Below, piece by piece: positions 1 to 12,529 of a stretch of DNA of 64,000 nt; position 1 is the stretch's first letter, and each line of letters begins with the position of its first letter. The stretch lies in NCBI RefSeq assembly GCF_029407905.1, contig NW_026577882.1, forward strand, positions 4,836,001 through 4,900,000, given 5' to 3'. The position numbers were made by a program, and so were the translations under genes. The notes under the pieces were generated by a model. It saw nothing but the letters and a program-made list of their open reading frames with translations, did no database searches and was not told the DNA's origin. The DNA is from Bubalus kerabau (taxonomy: Eukaryota; Chordata; Mammalia; Artiodactyla; Bovidae).

Positions 1-3000
1 CCTCCTGAGACCGGCCTCATCCTGAGGTGCACCAGGAAGGCCGGGAACCCCTTCCAGAGAAAGCAGGGGAATCGCCTCTCCTGTCGCGATCAGGAGGGGA
101 GAAGGGGCTCAGATGAAGTGGTGCCGGGACCCTCGGTGTTCCCCTCGAGGGAACCCAGCGTGTCGGCGAACTTTTGCGGTCGCATCAAGGGTGTCAAGTA
201 CCGTTTCGCACTTAAGGACGGAACATGGGACTTCCCTGGAGACTCCAGGAACTTCGGTGTTCCCCTGGAGTGAGACCGGTATGTTGGGGAACTTTTGGGT
301 CGCATCAAGGGTGCCAAGAAGCATTTCGAACTTTAAGATGGAACGTGGGACTTCTCTTGAGACTCTAGCTGGCAAGGGCCTCATATTGCGATGAAGGGGG
401 AACCACATGGTTTTTAAGACTTGAGGCTGAATTCTCGAATTACGATGGGAAATTCAGACTTCCTCTTGTGTTGACCTTGGGAAGACCAATCTTCCATTCA
501 AATTGTGAGGGAGAGATGGAGGTTGCTCTCGAGTCAATGTAGGGCAAAATAGACCTCATCTAGGCTTGTGTCTGGGACATAATGTTCCACTCCAGGGGCG
601 ACAGGGATCTCGGGGTTGCATTCCAAACTCACCCGGGGAGTCAGGCCTCGTCTCCAGGGAAGCAAAGGACTCCGCTCTCCTCTCGAGTCGCACCGGGTAT
701 TTCTTGGACCCAACTGAGTGGCCTAAAGGGAGTCAATCCTCCTGTGAAGTTTGGAGAGAGGACCAGGAATTGCTCTCCAGGTCAGGCAGGAAAAGAAGGC
801 CCGCATCTCTCCTTGATGGGGGCATCTTGTGGTTTTTCTCGAACTGCGGCGCCACTGTGGGTTTTCTCACGAGGTAAGATGGGGTACTCAGGGAGCCTCT
901 TGTGTGGTACTAGGGAAGTCAGTTTTCCTGCTTGTGGCGAGGGGAGCACGTCCTTGCTCTGGAGACATGGTAGGGGAATCGGGCATCAAGAGACGTTGAA
1001 AAAGGACTCTCCAAGTCTTTCTCGGGTTACTTCAGGAAACTCTGGGTTCCCTCGACTTGTGCCAGTGACCTCAGGTAGCTTCTCAGGGAGCCTCTGAGAA
1101 TTCAGGGATACTGTGGTGTTGGGAGGGGCCTCTCGGGACACCACTGAGTTTGGTTCAATGGAAGAGGGCCTCTTCTCTAGTTGAGGCAGGAACCTCAGGG
1201 TTCCTCTCCATTTCTGACTCCGATTGCAGGGTCCCTGAAGAGTTGGGCCAGGAGAGTAAGGCCTCGTCTTGTGTGAAGGAATGCAACTTCACTTGCCTCT
1301 CGAGTTGTTCACGGGGTGACAGTCCACATTTGGAGCTGTGTGTGGAATCTGCGGGTTTTTCCAGACGATGCATGGGGATGTCAGCGTCCCTTCGTGTTGT
1401 GCCTTCATCCACAGGGTTGCCTTCGAAGAGATGTCCGGGCGTCAGGTTCTTATCTAGAGTGGACCGGGAATTCGGGATCTTTCAGCATGTGGCACCAACC
1501 ATGAGGCTACTTTTCGAATTTCCTCATGAGACCGGCCTCATCCGGAGGTTCGAGGGGAACGTCGGGAACCCCTTACAGACAAAGCATGGGAATCGACCCT
1601 CCTGTCACGATCAGGAGAGGAGAAAGGCCTCAGATGAAGTGGTGCCGGGAACTTCAGTGTCCCCTCTAGTGAGATCGGTATATAGGGGAACTTTTGGGGT
1701 CGCAACAAGGGTGCCAAGTACTGTTTTGCACTTCAAGACGGAAGGTGAGACTTCTCTTGAGATGCTGTAGGGGGCAAGGGCCTCATCTTGCAATACGGGG
1801 AACCACATGATTTTTCTCGATTTGCGGCGGGTTTCTCGCATTACGACTGGAAATTCAGGCTTCCTCTTGTGTTGGCCCAGAAAGGCCAATCTTCTGTTCG
1901 AGTTGCAAGGGAAAGCTAGGGGTTGCGCTTGAGTCACTGCAAGGCCAAAGAGACCTCCTTTAGGCTTTTGTCCAGGACCTAAGGTTCCTCTCCAGGGGCG
2001 ACAGGGATCCAGGGTTGCATTCCAGACTCACCCTCGTAGTCAGGCCTCATCTCGAGGGGAATCAAAGGACACCGCTCTCCTCCTGAGTATCGACGAGTAT
2101 CTCTTGGAGCCCACTGAGTGACCTAAAGGGAGTCAAGCCTCCTTTGGAGTTTGGAGAGAGGATTCGGGATTGCTCTTCAGGTCATGCAGGAAAGAAGGCC
2201 CTCATTTCACCATGACAGGGGCGTCTCGTGGGTTTTCTCGAGCTGCGGCGCCAGTGTGGGGTTTCTCACGAGGTACGATGGGGAGCTCAGGGAGGCTCTC
2301 ATGTGGTGCCAGGGAAGTCAGATGTTCATGCGCGTGGCGAGGGGGAGCGCGTCATTTTTCTCCAGTCATGGTAGGGGAATCGGGCATCAAGACGCGTGAA
2401 GAAGGACTCTCGAGGTTTTTCTCAGGTTATGGCAGGAAACTCAGGGTTCCCTCGACTTATGCCCGTGACCTCAGGGAGCTTCTCAGGGTGCCTCTGAGAA
2501 GTCAGGGATACTGTGCAGTTGGGAGGGGCCGCTCCGAACTCCACTGGGTTTGGTGCAGTAGAAGAGGGCCTTATCTCGAGTTGAGGCAGGAACCTCAGTG
2601 TTCCTCTCCATTTCTGAATCGGATCTCAGTGTCCATGCAGAGTTGGGACAGGAGAGTCAGGCCTCGTCTTGTGTGGAGGAATTGAACTCCTCTTGCCTCT
2701 CGAGTTGTTCATGGGGTGACAAGCCACTTGTCGATCTGTATGTGGAACTTGCGGGATTTTCCAACGATGCACGAGGGTGTCAGACCCCTTCGTTTTGTGC
2801 CTTCATCCACAGGATTGCCTTCGAAGAGGTGTCCTAGCATTGGGTTCTTATCAAGAGCAGACAGGGAAATCGGGGTCTTTCGGCGTGTGGCACCAACCAC
2901 AAGGCTACGTCTCGAATTTCCTCGTGAGACCGGCCTCATCCTGAGGTGCACCGGGAAGGTCCGGAACCCCTTCCAGACAAAGCAGGGTAATCGACCCTCC

Positions 3001-6000
3001 TGTCGTGATCAGGAGGGGATAAGGGGCTCAGAACAAGCGGTGCACCGAACCTTGGTGTTCCCCTCGAGTGAGACCAGGGTGTCGGGGAACTTTTGTGGTA
3101 ACATCAAGGTTGCCAATTATCGTTTTAAACTTCAAGATGGAACGTGGGGCTTCTCCTGAGACGCTGTAGCTGGCAAGGGCCTCATCTTGCGATGACGGGG
3201 GAACCACGTGGTTTTCCTCGAGTTGCGGCGGGATTTTCGAATTACGACGGGGAACTCAGGCTTCCTCTTGTGTTGTCCCAGGGAAGTCCATTCTTCCATT
3301 CGAGGTGCGAGGGACAGCAGGGGATTGCTCTCGAGTCACTTCAGGGCAAATGAGACCTCATCTATGCTTGTGTCTAGGACCTAATGTTCCTCTCCAGGGG
3401 CGACAGGGATCTCGGGGTTGCATTCCAGACTCACCTGAGGAGTCAGGCCTGGTATATAGGGGAAGCAAAGAATTCCACTCTCCTCTTGAGTCCCAACGGG
3501 TATCTCTTGAGCCCACAGAGTGGCCTAAAGGGAGTCAGGCCTCCTGTGGAGTTTGAAGAGAGGCCTCGAGATGCTCTCCAGGCCATGCAGGAAAAGAAGG
3601 CCTTCATCTCGCGATGACGGAGGCGTCTCGTGGGTTTTCTCGAGCTGGGGAGCCAGTGTGGGATTTCTCACGAGGTATGACGGGGAGCTCAGGGAGCCTC
3701 TCGTGTGGTGCCAGGGAATTCAAGTCTCCATGCGAGTGGCGAGGGGGAATGCGTCATTGCTCTTGAGTCATGGTAGGGGAATCGGGATTCAAGACGCGTT
3801 GAAGGAGGATTTTCGAGGTCTTTCTCGGGTTGCGTCAGGAAACCCTGTGTTCCCTCGACTTGTGCCGGTGACCTCAGGGAGCTTCTAAGGGTGCCTCTGA
3901 GAAGTCGGGATACTGTGGATTTGGGAGGGGCCTCTCGGGCCTCCACTGTTTTTGGTATAATGGAAGAGGGCCTCATCTCGAGTGGAGTCAGGAACCTCAG
4001 GGTTCCTCTCCATTTCGGACTCCGATCGCAGGGTCACTTCAGAGTTGGGAGAGGTGAGTCAGGCCTCGTCTTGTGTGCAGGAATGGACCTCCGCTTGCCT
4101 CTCGAGTTGTTCACTGGGTGACAGGCACTTGTTGAGCTGTAAGAGTAACCTGCGGTCTTTTCTGGACAATGCACGGGGTTGTCAGTGCCCCTTCGTGTTG
4201 TGCCTTCATCCACACTATCTTCTTATAGGTGTCTGGGCATCGCGTTCTTATCAAGAGCGGATCGGGAAATCGCGGTCTTTCGGCATGTGACACCACCCTC
4301 GAGGCTACGTCTTGAATTTCCTCATGAGACAGCCTCATCTGAGGTGCGCGGAGAAGGTCGGGAACCCCTTGCAGACAAAGCAGGGGAATCGACCCTCCTT
4401 TCGCGATCAGGAGGGGAGAAGGGGCTCAGATGAAGTGGTGCCAGGAACCTCGGTGTTCCCCTCGAGTGCGACCCATATGTCGGGGAACTTTTGGGGTAGC
4501 ATTAAGGGTGCCAAATATCATTTCGCACTTCAAGACGGAACGTGGGACTACTCTTGAGACGCTGGAGCAGGCAAGGGCCTCATCTTGCAATGACGGGGGA
4601 ATCACGTGGTATTTCTCGAGTTGAGGCGGAATTCTCGAATTACTACTGGGAATTCAGGCTTCCTCTTGTGTTGGCCCAGGGAGGTCCATCTTCCATTCGG
4701 GTTGCGAGGGAAAGCTGGGGAGTGCTCTCGAGTTACTGCAGGGCAAAAGCGACCTCAGCTAGCCTTGTGTTCAGGACCCAATGATCCTCTCCAAGGGCGA
4801 CAGGGATCTCGGGTTTGCATTACAGACTCACCCGGGGAGTTAGGCCTCATCTCGAGGGGAAGCAAAGGACTCGGCTCTCCTCTCGAGTTGCGACGCATAT
4901 CTCTTGGAGCCCACTGAGTGGTCTAAAGGGAGTCAACCCTCCTCTTCAGTTTGGAGAGAGGACTCGGTATTGCTCTCCAGGCCATGCAGGAAAAGAAGGC
5001 CCTCATCTCGCGATTACGGGGGCATCTCGTGGGTTTTCTCAAGGTGCAGTGCCTGGTTGGGGTTTCCCACGAGATAGGACGGGGAGCTCAGGGAGACTCC
5101 TGTGGTGCCACGGAAGTCAGGTCTCCATGGACGTGGCGAGGGGGAGCGCCTCATTGCTCTCGAGTCATGGTAGGGGAATCGAGCCTCAAGACGCTTCGAA
5201 GAAGAACTCTCGAGGTCTTTCTCGGGGTGTGGCAGGAAACCCTGGGTTCCCTCGACTTGTGCCCATGACCTCAGGGAGCTTAGCGGGGTTCCTCTGAGAA
5301 GTCAGGGATATTGTGGAGTTGAGAGGGGCTTCTCGGAACTTCACAGGGACTGGTGCAATTGAAGAGGACCTAATCTCGGATTGAGGCAGTAATGTCAGGG
5401 TTCCTCTCCATTTCTGACTCGGAGAGCAGGGTCCCTGCAGAGTTGTGACAGGAGAGTCAGACCTAGTCTTGTGTGGAGTAATGGAACTCCGCTTGCCTCT
5501 CGAGTTGTTCACGGGATGACAGGCCACCTGTCGAGTTGTATGTGGAACCTGCGGTTTTGGGGGACGATGCACAGGGGTGTCAGTGCCCCTTCGTGTTGTG
5601 CCTTCATCCACAGGATTACCTTCGAAGAGGTGACCGGGCATCGGGATCTTATCAATAGCGGACCAGGAAATCGGGGTCTTTCGGCATGTGGCACAACACA
5701 CGAGGCTACGTCCCGAATTCCCTTGTGAGACTGGCCTCATCCTGAGGTTCGCTGGGAAGTCTGGGAACCCCTTCCAGACAAAGCAGGGGAATCGACCCTC
5801 CTGTCGCCATCAGGAGGGGAGAAGAGGCTCAGCTGAAGCAGTGCTGGGAACCTCCATGTTCTTCTCGAGTGAGACCGGGGTGTCAGGGAAATTTGGGGGT
5901 CGCATCAAGGGTGCCAAGTACCGTTTCACACTTCAAGACGGAACATGGGACTTCCCTGGAGACGCTATAGCTGACAGGGGCCTCATATTTCGATGACGGA

Positions 6001-7079
6001 GGAGCCACGTTGTTTTTCTCCAGTTGCCGCGGGATTCTCGAATTACAACGGGAAATACAGTCTTCCTCTTGTGTTGGCCCAGGGAAGTCCAATCATCCAT
6101 TCGAGTTGCGAGGGAGAGCTGGGGATTGCACTTGAGTCAATGCAGGACAAAGAAGACCTCATTTAGGCTTGTGTCCAGGACCGAGTTTTCCTCTACAGGG
6201 GCGACACGGATCTCGGGATCCCATTCCAGACTCATCCAAGTAGTCAGGCCTCAGCTCGAGGGGAAGCAACGGACTCCGCTCTCCTCTAGAGTAGTGACGT
6301 GTATCTCTTGGAGGCTACTGAGTGGCCTAAAGGGAGACAGGCCTCCAGTGGAGTTTGGAGAGTGGACTCGGGATTGCTCTCTACGTCATGTAGGAAAAGA
6401 AGGCCCTCATCTTACGATGACGGGGGCGTCTCATGTGTTTTCTCGAACGGAGGTGCCAGTGTGGGGTTTTCATGAGGTAGGACGGGGAGCGCAGGGAGCC
6501 TCTCGTGTGGCGCCAGGGAAGTTAGTTTTCAATGGGCGTGGCGAGGTGAATGCGTCATTGCTCTCCAGTCATGGTAGGGTATCGGGCCTCAAGACGCGGT
6601 AAAGAGGGACTCTCGAGGTCTTTCTCAGAATGCAGCAGGAAACCCTGGGTTCACTCGACTTGTGCCAGTGACCGCAGAGAGCTTCTGAGGGTGCCTCTGA
6701 GAAGTCAGGGATACTGTGGAGTTGGGAGGGGCCTCTCGGGACTCCACTGGGTATGGCGCAATGGAAGAGGGCCTCATTTCGAGTTGATGCAGGAACGTCA
6801 GGTTTCATCTACATTTCTGACTCCGATCGCATGGTCCCTGCAGAGTTGGGAAATGAGAGTCAGGCCTTCTCTTGTGTGGAGGAACGGAACTCCGCATGCC
6901 AATCTAGTTCTTCAAGGGATGACAGGACACTTGTCGATCTGTGTTTGGAATCTGCGTGTTTTTCCGTACTATACATGGGGATGTCAGTACTCCTTCGTGT
7001 TGTGCATTCATCCACAGGTTTGCTTTCGAAGAGGTGCCCGGGCATCGTGTTTTTATTAAGAGCGGACCGGGGAATCGGG

Positions 7080-9350
7080 GGCGTTCGGCATGTGGCACCA
7101 CACATGTGGCTCGTCTCGAATTTCCTCGTGAGACCGGCCTCATCCTGAGGTGCGCCGGGAAGGCTGGGAACCCCTTCCGGACCACGCAGGGGAATCGACA
7201 CTCCTGTCGCGATCAGGAGGGGAGAAGGGGCTAAGATGAAGTGGTTCCGGGACTCTTGGTGTTCCCCTCGAGGGAACCCGGCGTGTCGAGGAACTTTTGG
7301 CGTTCGCAGGAAGGCTGTCAGGGACCGTTTCGCCCTTCAGGGTGGAACAGGGGACTTCCCTTGAGACGCCGTCGCGGGCAAAGGCCTCCTCTTGCCAAGA
7401 GGTGGGAACCACGTGGTTTTTCTCGAGTTGCGGCGGGATTCTCGAGTTACGACGGGGATCTCAGGCTTCCTCTTGGGTTGGCCCTGGGAATCCCAATCTT
7501 CCCCTCGAGTTGCGAGGGAAAGCTGGGGGTTGCGCTGGAGTCACTGCAGGGCCGAAGAGACCTCACCTAGGCGTGTGTCCGGGACCTAATATTCCTCTCC
7601 AGGGAAGGCAGGGATCTCGGGGTTGCATTCCAGGCTCCCTCGGGGAGTCAGGCCTCGTCTCGAGGGGAAGCCAAGGACTCCGCTCTCCTCTCGAGTGCGA
7701 CGCGGGTCTCTTGGAGCCACCTGAGCGGACTCAAGTGAGTACAGCCTCCTCTTGCGTTTGGAGAGAGGACCCGGGATTGCTCTCCAGGCCATGCAGGAAA
7801 AGAAGGCCCTCAGGTCGCGAGGACGGGGGCGTCTCAGGGGTTTCCTCGAGCTGTGGCGCCCGTGGGGGTTTTCTCCTGAGGCACGACGAGGATCTCAGGG
7901 AGCCTCTCGTGCGGTGCCAGGGAAGTCAGGTCTCCATGCGCGTGGCGAGAGGGAGCACATCATGGCTCTTGAGTCACGGGAGGGGACTAGGGCCTCGAGA
8001 CGCGTTGAAGAAGGACTCTCGAGGTCTTTCTCGGGGGGCGGCGTGAAACCCTTGTTTCCCTCGCCTTCTGCCAGGGGTCTTAGGGAACTTCCCAGGGTGC
8101 CTCTGAGAGGCGAGGGATCCTGTGGAGGTGGCGGGGCCCCTCGGGACTCTGCTGGGTCTGGCGCAACTGAAGAGGGCCTCACCTCGAGGGGAGGCAGGAA
8201 CCTCAGGCTTCCTCTCCGTTTCGGACTCCGACCACAGGGTCCCTGCAGAGTTGGGACAGGAGAGTCAGGCCTCGTCTTGTCTGAGGAAGGGAACCCCGCT
8301 AGCCTCTCGAGTTGCTCAGGGGGTCTCAGGCCCCTCGTCGAGCTGTGTGTGGAACCCGCGGGTCTTTGCGGACGATGCACAGTGGTGGCAGTGCCTCTTC
8401 GTGCTGTGCCTTCACCCACAGTGTTGCCTTCCAAGAGGGGTCCGGGCCTCGGGTCCTTCTCAAGAGCGGACCGGGGAATCGGGGGCGTTCGGCATGTGGC
8501 ACCACCCACGTGGCTCGTCTCGAATTTCCTCGTGAGGCCGGCCTCATCCTGAGGTGCGCCGGGAAGGCCGGAAACCCCTTCCAGACCACGCATGGGAATC
8601 AACTCTCCTGTCGCGATCAGGAGGGGAGAAGGGGCTCAGATGAAGCGGGGCCGGGACCCTTGGTGGTCCCCTCGAGGGAACCCGGCGTGTCGGGGAACTT
8701 TTGGGGGTCGCAGGAAGGCTGTAAGGGACCGTTTCGCCCTTCAGGGCGGAACAGGGGACTTCCCTTGAGACGCCGTCGCGGGCAAGGGCCTCATCTTGCC
8801 AAGAGGTGGGAACCACGTGGTTTTTCTCGAGTTGGGGCGGGATTCTCGAGTTACGACGGGGATCTCAGGCTTCCTCTTGGGTTGGCCCTGGGAAGCCCAA
8901 TCTTCCCCTCAAGTTGCGAGGGAAAGCTGGGGGTTGTGCTCGGGTCACTGCAGGGCCGAAGAGTCCTCACCTATGCGTGTGTCCGGGACCTAATATTCCT
9001 CTCCAGGGAAGGCAGGGATCTCGGGGTTGCATTCCAGGCTCCCCCGGGGAATCAGGCCTCGTCTCGAGCGGAAGCCAAGCACTCCGCTCTCCTCTCGAGA
9101 CGCGACGCGGGTCTCTTGGAACCCTCTGAGCGACTTCAAGGGAGTCCAGCCTCCTCTTCCGTTTGGAGAGAGGACCCGGGATTGCTCTCCAGGCCATGCA
9201 GGAAAAGAAGGCCCTCAGCTCGCGAGGACGGGGGCGTCTCAGGGGTTTCCTCGAGCTGCGGCGCCCGTGGGGGTTTTCTCCCGAGGCACGACGAGGATCT
9301 CAGGGAGCCTCTCGTGCGGCGCCAGGGAAGTCAGTTCTCCTTGTGCGTGG
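7080..9350. repeat. CpG-rich satellite I subfamily block (type B)
   Basis: Within the left array the sequence changes abruptly near 7080 to a GC- and CpG-richer monomer type. It is recognised by ggcgttcgg, aagaggtggg, ccctggga and a 'ctaatattcc' variant, and it returns to the common type near 9350. It spans about 1.6 monomers of 1403-1405 bp. The same subtype recurs at about 37920-41160. The switch falls inside a monomer, which suggests gene conversion or unequal crossover between variant monomers. This subtype may be closest to canonical 1.715, but that needs an alignment I cannot run. Confidence 0.75.
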
Positions 9351-10977
9351 CGAGGGGGAGCGGGTTATTGCTCTCGAGCCATGGTAGGGGAATCTGACCT
9401 CAAGACCCATTGTAGAAGGACTCTCGAGGTCTTTCTTCGGTTGTGGCAGGAAACCCTTATTTCCCTCGACTTTTGCCGGTGGCCTCAAGGAGCTTCTCAG
9501 AATGCCTAGGAGAAGTCAGGGATACTGTGGAGATGGGAGGGGCCTCTCGGGACTCCACTGGGTTTGTTTTAATGGAAGAGGGCCTCATCTTGGGTTGAGG
9601 CAGGAACCTCAGGTTTCCTCTCCATTTCTGACTCAGATCGAAGCGTGCCTGCAGAGTTGGGATTGGATACTCAGGCCTCGTCTTGTCTGAGGAAGGGAAC
9701 TCCGCTTGCCTCTCTCGTTGTTTAAGGGGTGACAGGCCAGTTGTGGAGCTGTATGTGGATCCTGCGGGATTTTCCGGACGATGAACAGGGTTGCCAGTGC
9801 CCCCTCGTGTAGTGCCTTCATCCACAGGGTTGCCTTAGAAGAGGTGTCCGGGCATCGGGTTCTTATCAAGAGCAAGACCGGGAAATCGGGGTCTTTTGGC
9901 ACGTGGCACCAACATGAGGCTACATCTCGAATTTCTTCGTGAGACTGGCCTCATCCTGAGGTGCGCCATGAAGGTTGTGAACCCCTTCTAGACAAAGCAG
10001 GGGAATCGACCTTCCTGCCGTGATCAGGAGGGGAGAAGGGGCTCAAATGAAGTGGTGCCAAGAACTTTGATGTTCCCTTGGAGTGAGACCGGTATATTGG
10101 GGAACTTTTGGGGTCGCATCAAGGGTGCCAAGTAGCATTTCGAACTTTATGACGAAACATGGGACTTCTCTTGAGATTCTGTAGCGGGCAAAGGCCTCAT
10201 ATTGCGATGAATGGGGAACCACGTGGTTTTTAAGAGTTGCGGCGGGATTCTCGAGTTACAACGGGAAATTCAGACTTCCTCTTGTGTTGGCCCAGTGAAG
10301 ACTAATCTTCCATTCGAATTGCGAGGGAGAGATGGGTGTTGCTCTCGAGTCACTGTAGGGCAAAATAGACCTCATCTAGGCTTTTGTCCAGGACATAATG
10401 TTCCTCTCCAGGGGCAACAGGGATCTCGGGGTTGCATTCCAGACTCACCCGAGGTAAGGCCTCATCTCGAGGGGAAACAAAGTACTCTGCTCTCCTCTCA
10501 AGTCGCGACAGGTATCTCTTGGAGCCCATTGAGTGGCCTAAAGGGAGTAAAGCCTCCTGTGAAGTTTGGAGAAAGGACCAGGGATTGCTCTCCAGGTCAG
10601 GCAGGAAAAGAAGTCCCCAATCTCGCGATGACGGTGGCGTCTCATGGGTTTTCCCGAGCTGCGGCGCCAGTGTGGGGTTTCTCACGAGGTATGACGGGGA
10701 GCTCAGGGAGCCTCTCATGTGGCGCCAGGGAAGTCAGGTGTCCATGCGCATGGCGAGGGGGAGCGTGTCATTGCTCTCGAGTCATGGTAGGGGAATCCGG
10801 CCTCAAGACGCGTTGAAGACGGACTCTTGAGGTCTTTCTCGGGTTGCGGCAGGACACCCTGTGTTCCCTCGACTTGTGCCGGTGACCTCAGGGAGTTGCT
10901 CAGGGTGCCTCTGAGAAGACACTGATACTGTGGTGTTGGGAGGGGCCTCTCGGAACTCCACTGCGTTTGGTGCAATG

Positions 10978-10983
10978 GAAGAT
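10978..10983. repeat. Left target-site duplication of the provirus
   Basis: The six bases GAAGAT directly before the LTR correspond to GAAGAG directly after the right LTR (17871-17876), with one mismatch. Other monomers read GAAGAG at this place, so the left copy has mutated. Six base pairs is the usual duplication size for betaretroviral integrases. Confidence 0.8.
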
Positions 10984-12285
10984 TGCCGGGAGCCAGCGAG
11001 AGACATTCCACTCGTGACAAATGTCATGAGGAAAGAGTCTCGGCATACGCAAAGGCGGGATCGAGCCTCCGGGAGTTCCCCCGTATATTCTTCAGCATCT
11101 ACCCCAAAAACCAAAGTCTGCCTTCTTTATTGCTTTGTTCTCTCACCTCTGACATTACTGGGGATGTCTCCCACCACCATCTCACTCTCTCTGTCAAAGA
11201 GCTAACTTACAGCTCCAACTAATAATGTTCCTGTGCAATTAGTAGTGTTTAAATCCAAACCGCTCAGATGGTTTTCTAACTCGCCTGACAAGTTTACCCG
11301 GTCTCCTACAGCTATGCATACGATTGTGTACAGTCTCCCAGCCTCGAGACGCACGGGAAGTTTAAGATATTCAAATAGCTTAGAGCCTCTCAGAGAGTTA
11401 GAAACTGTCAGAATAAAACTAGTAAAAGATTTCATTGATGAACCAATGCTTTTTGCCAAGTTTCCGCATCCCCTGAATTGTATCCTTGAATGTGTGTTAA
11501 TTAATATAGTTGGTATGTAGAAAAAATAAGTAGTGGCCTTGATGTTGGTAACTTTAGACCCTTAAGGTAATAAATTCTTTTCTTTGTTGTAAACCCATTA
11601 CACATCCGCCGTATAGGAATGCAATTTTATCTTCGAAAGATGGCGCCAAACCTTAAACAATTACTCTTAGAGAAAATAACTCTTATGGTTGATAAGTCTT
11701 TGTCAAGAGTCATAAAATGTTAATAGGTCTTCTGGCCAGAAGATGATGTAAATCATCTAAACCATTTTTATACGATAAATCTGCAGAAAAGAAACCCTGG
11801 TTTTTGATAAGGATTAAAGACTGCTGACTTTGCATCCCCTATTATCCTCTATGTGTAACTTGGGGTATTAAAACCTGTGTTGAAAATAAAGCTACGGGCC
11901 TTGCTCGCCAACGCTTGGTCTCCCCATGTCATTATTCCCCTCAATTTTCAGATGAGTGTCCATCTGGAGCGCGGATATCCTCTGCGGCCATTTATTTGCC
12001 TGAGCTTCGAAGACCCTCTCGATAAGGTGTCTAAGGTGGGGCACCTTCCTCTATTCTAGAGGGCACTTGCAGCCTCCGTGGTCAGAGCTAACCTGGTGTC
12101 ACGGGTTATATTGATTTTCCGTGTAAACCAAGCTACTCAGCTGCTTTTCTCCACTGAATTTTCCTACTGAGCTATCCTCATTCTATTACTCTTTATATCT
12201 TTGATGAATAAATAAATAAATACATAGGTCGCCTACTCCATCTTCCCTTCGAATACCCTGGATCAGCTGGGGCTGGACCTCTGCA
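10984..12285 (+). repeat. 5' LTR of the provirus
   Basis: It begins TGCCGGGAGCC and ends CTGCA, 1302 bp. It aligns end to end with 16575-17870 and with the reverse complement of 44956-46253. An AATAAA polyadenylation signal lies at 11885-11890, followed by a pyrimidine- and GT-containing stretch. This places the U3/R region in the 5' two-thirds and a long R-U5 after it. I could not fix a TATA box confidently. Confidence 0.93.
11885..11890 (+). promoter_or_regulatory. Polyadenylation signal in the 5' LTR
   Basis: AATAAA in a context conserved with the 3' LTR (17478-17483) and, inverted, with the solo LTR (45362-45367). Conservation in three LTR copies supports a real signal. Confidence 0.65.
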
Positions 12286-12287
12286 GG

Positions 12288-12305
12288 TGGCGCCCGAGAC
12301 AGGCA
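12288..12305 (+). promoter_or_regulatory. Primer binding site, tRNA-Lys type
   Basis: Two bases after the 5' LTR the sequence starts TGGCGCCCGA. This is the hallmark of the lysine-tRNA primer sites used by betaretroviruses and lentiviruses. The 3' half has diverged from the known Lys sites, so which lysine tRNA was used cannot be decided. Confidence 0.8.
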
Positions 12306-12529
12306 TTTCGAAGGTAAATCCCCAACCCCATTCCCCCAGTGTTCAGTTTTCGGGACAGATAGGATCCCACTTAGGGGGCTGCAGATCCCCCTGTAGAATA
12401 GACAGGGCGAGAGGAGTGGGAAGTGTTGAAGAGTTAGAGAGAAAAAACGGTTTCTAAAAAGGCTGACAAAAAAGGCCTAATCTTTAGATAGCTAAAAGCA
12501 AAATCTTTTACTATCCTTAAGTTTCTGAC

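Larger units (their letters stand above)
1..10983. repeat. Satellite I-type tandem array, about 1.40-kb monomers (left block)
   Basis: A shared landmark (cctctgag followed by a cagggata-type stretch) recurs at about 1091, 2491, 3894, 5291, 6694, 8100, 9505 and 10908, giving spacings of 1397 to 1406 bp. About 7.8 head-to-tail monomers are present. Each carries many CTCGAG-centred short motifs and is CpG-rich. The length fits the 1402-bp bovine 1.715 satellite (satellite I), which is known from centromeres of cattle autosomes. The repeat structure is seen directly; the family name rests on unit length, general sequence character and the ruminant context. Monomers are clearly diverged from each other. 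No gene is supported here: the open frames that cross it recur in register with the repeat and shift between monomers. Confidence 0.9.

Noticed and set aside
8312..9397. A 361-codon open frame (and others of 190-266 codons in CpG-rich satellite I)
   Set aside because: They lie in GC-rich satellite, recur in register in tandem monomers, overlap open frames on the other strand, and show no domain. Low stop-codon density explains them.
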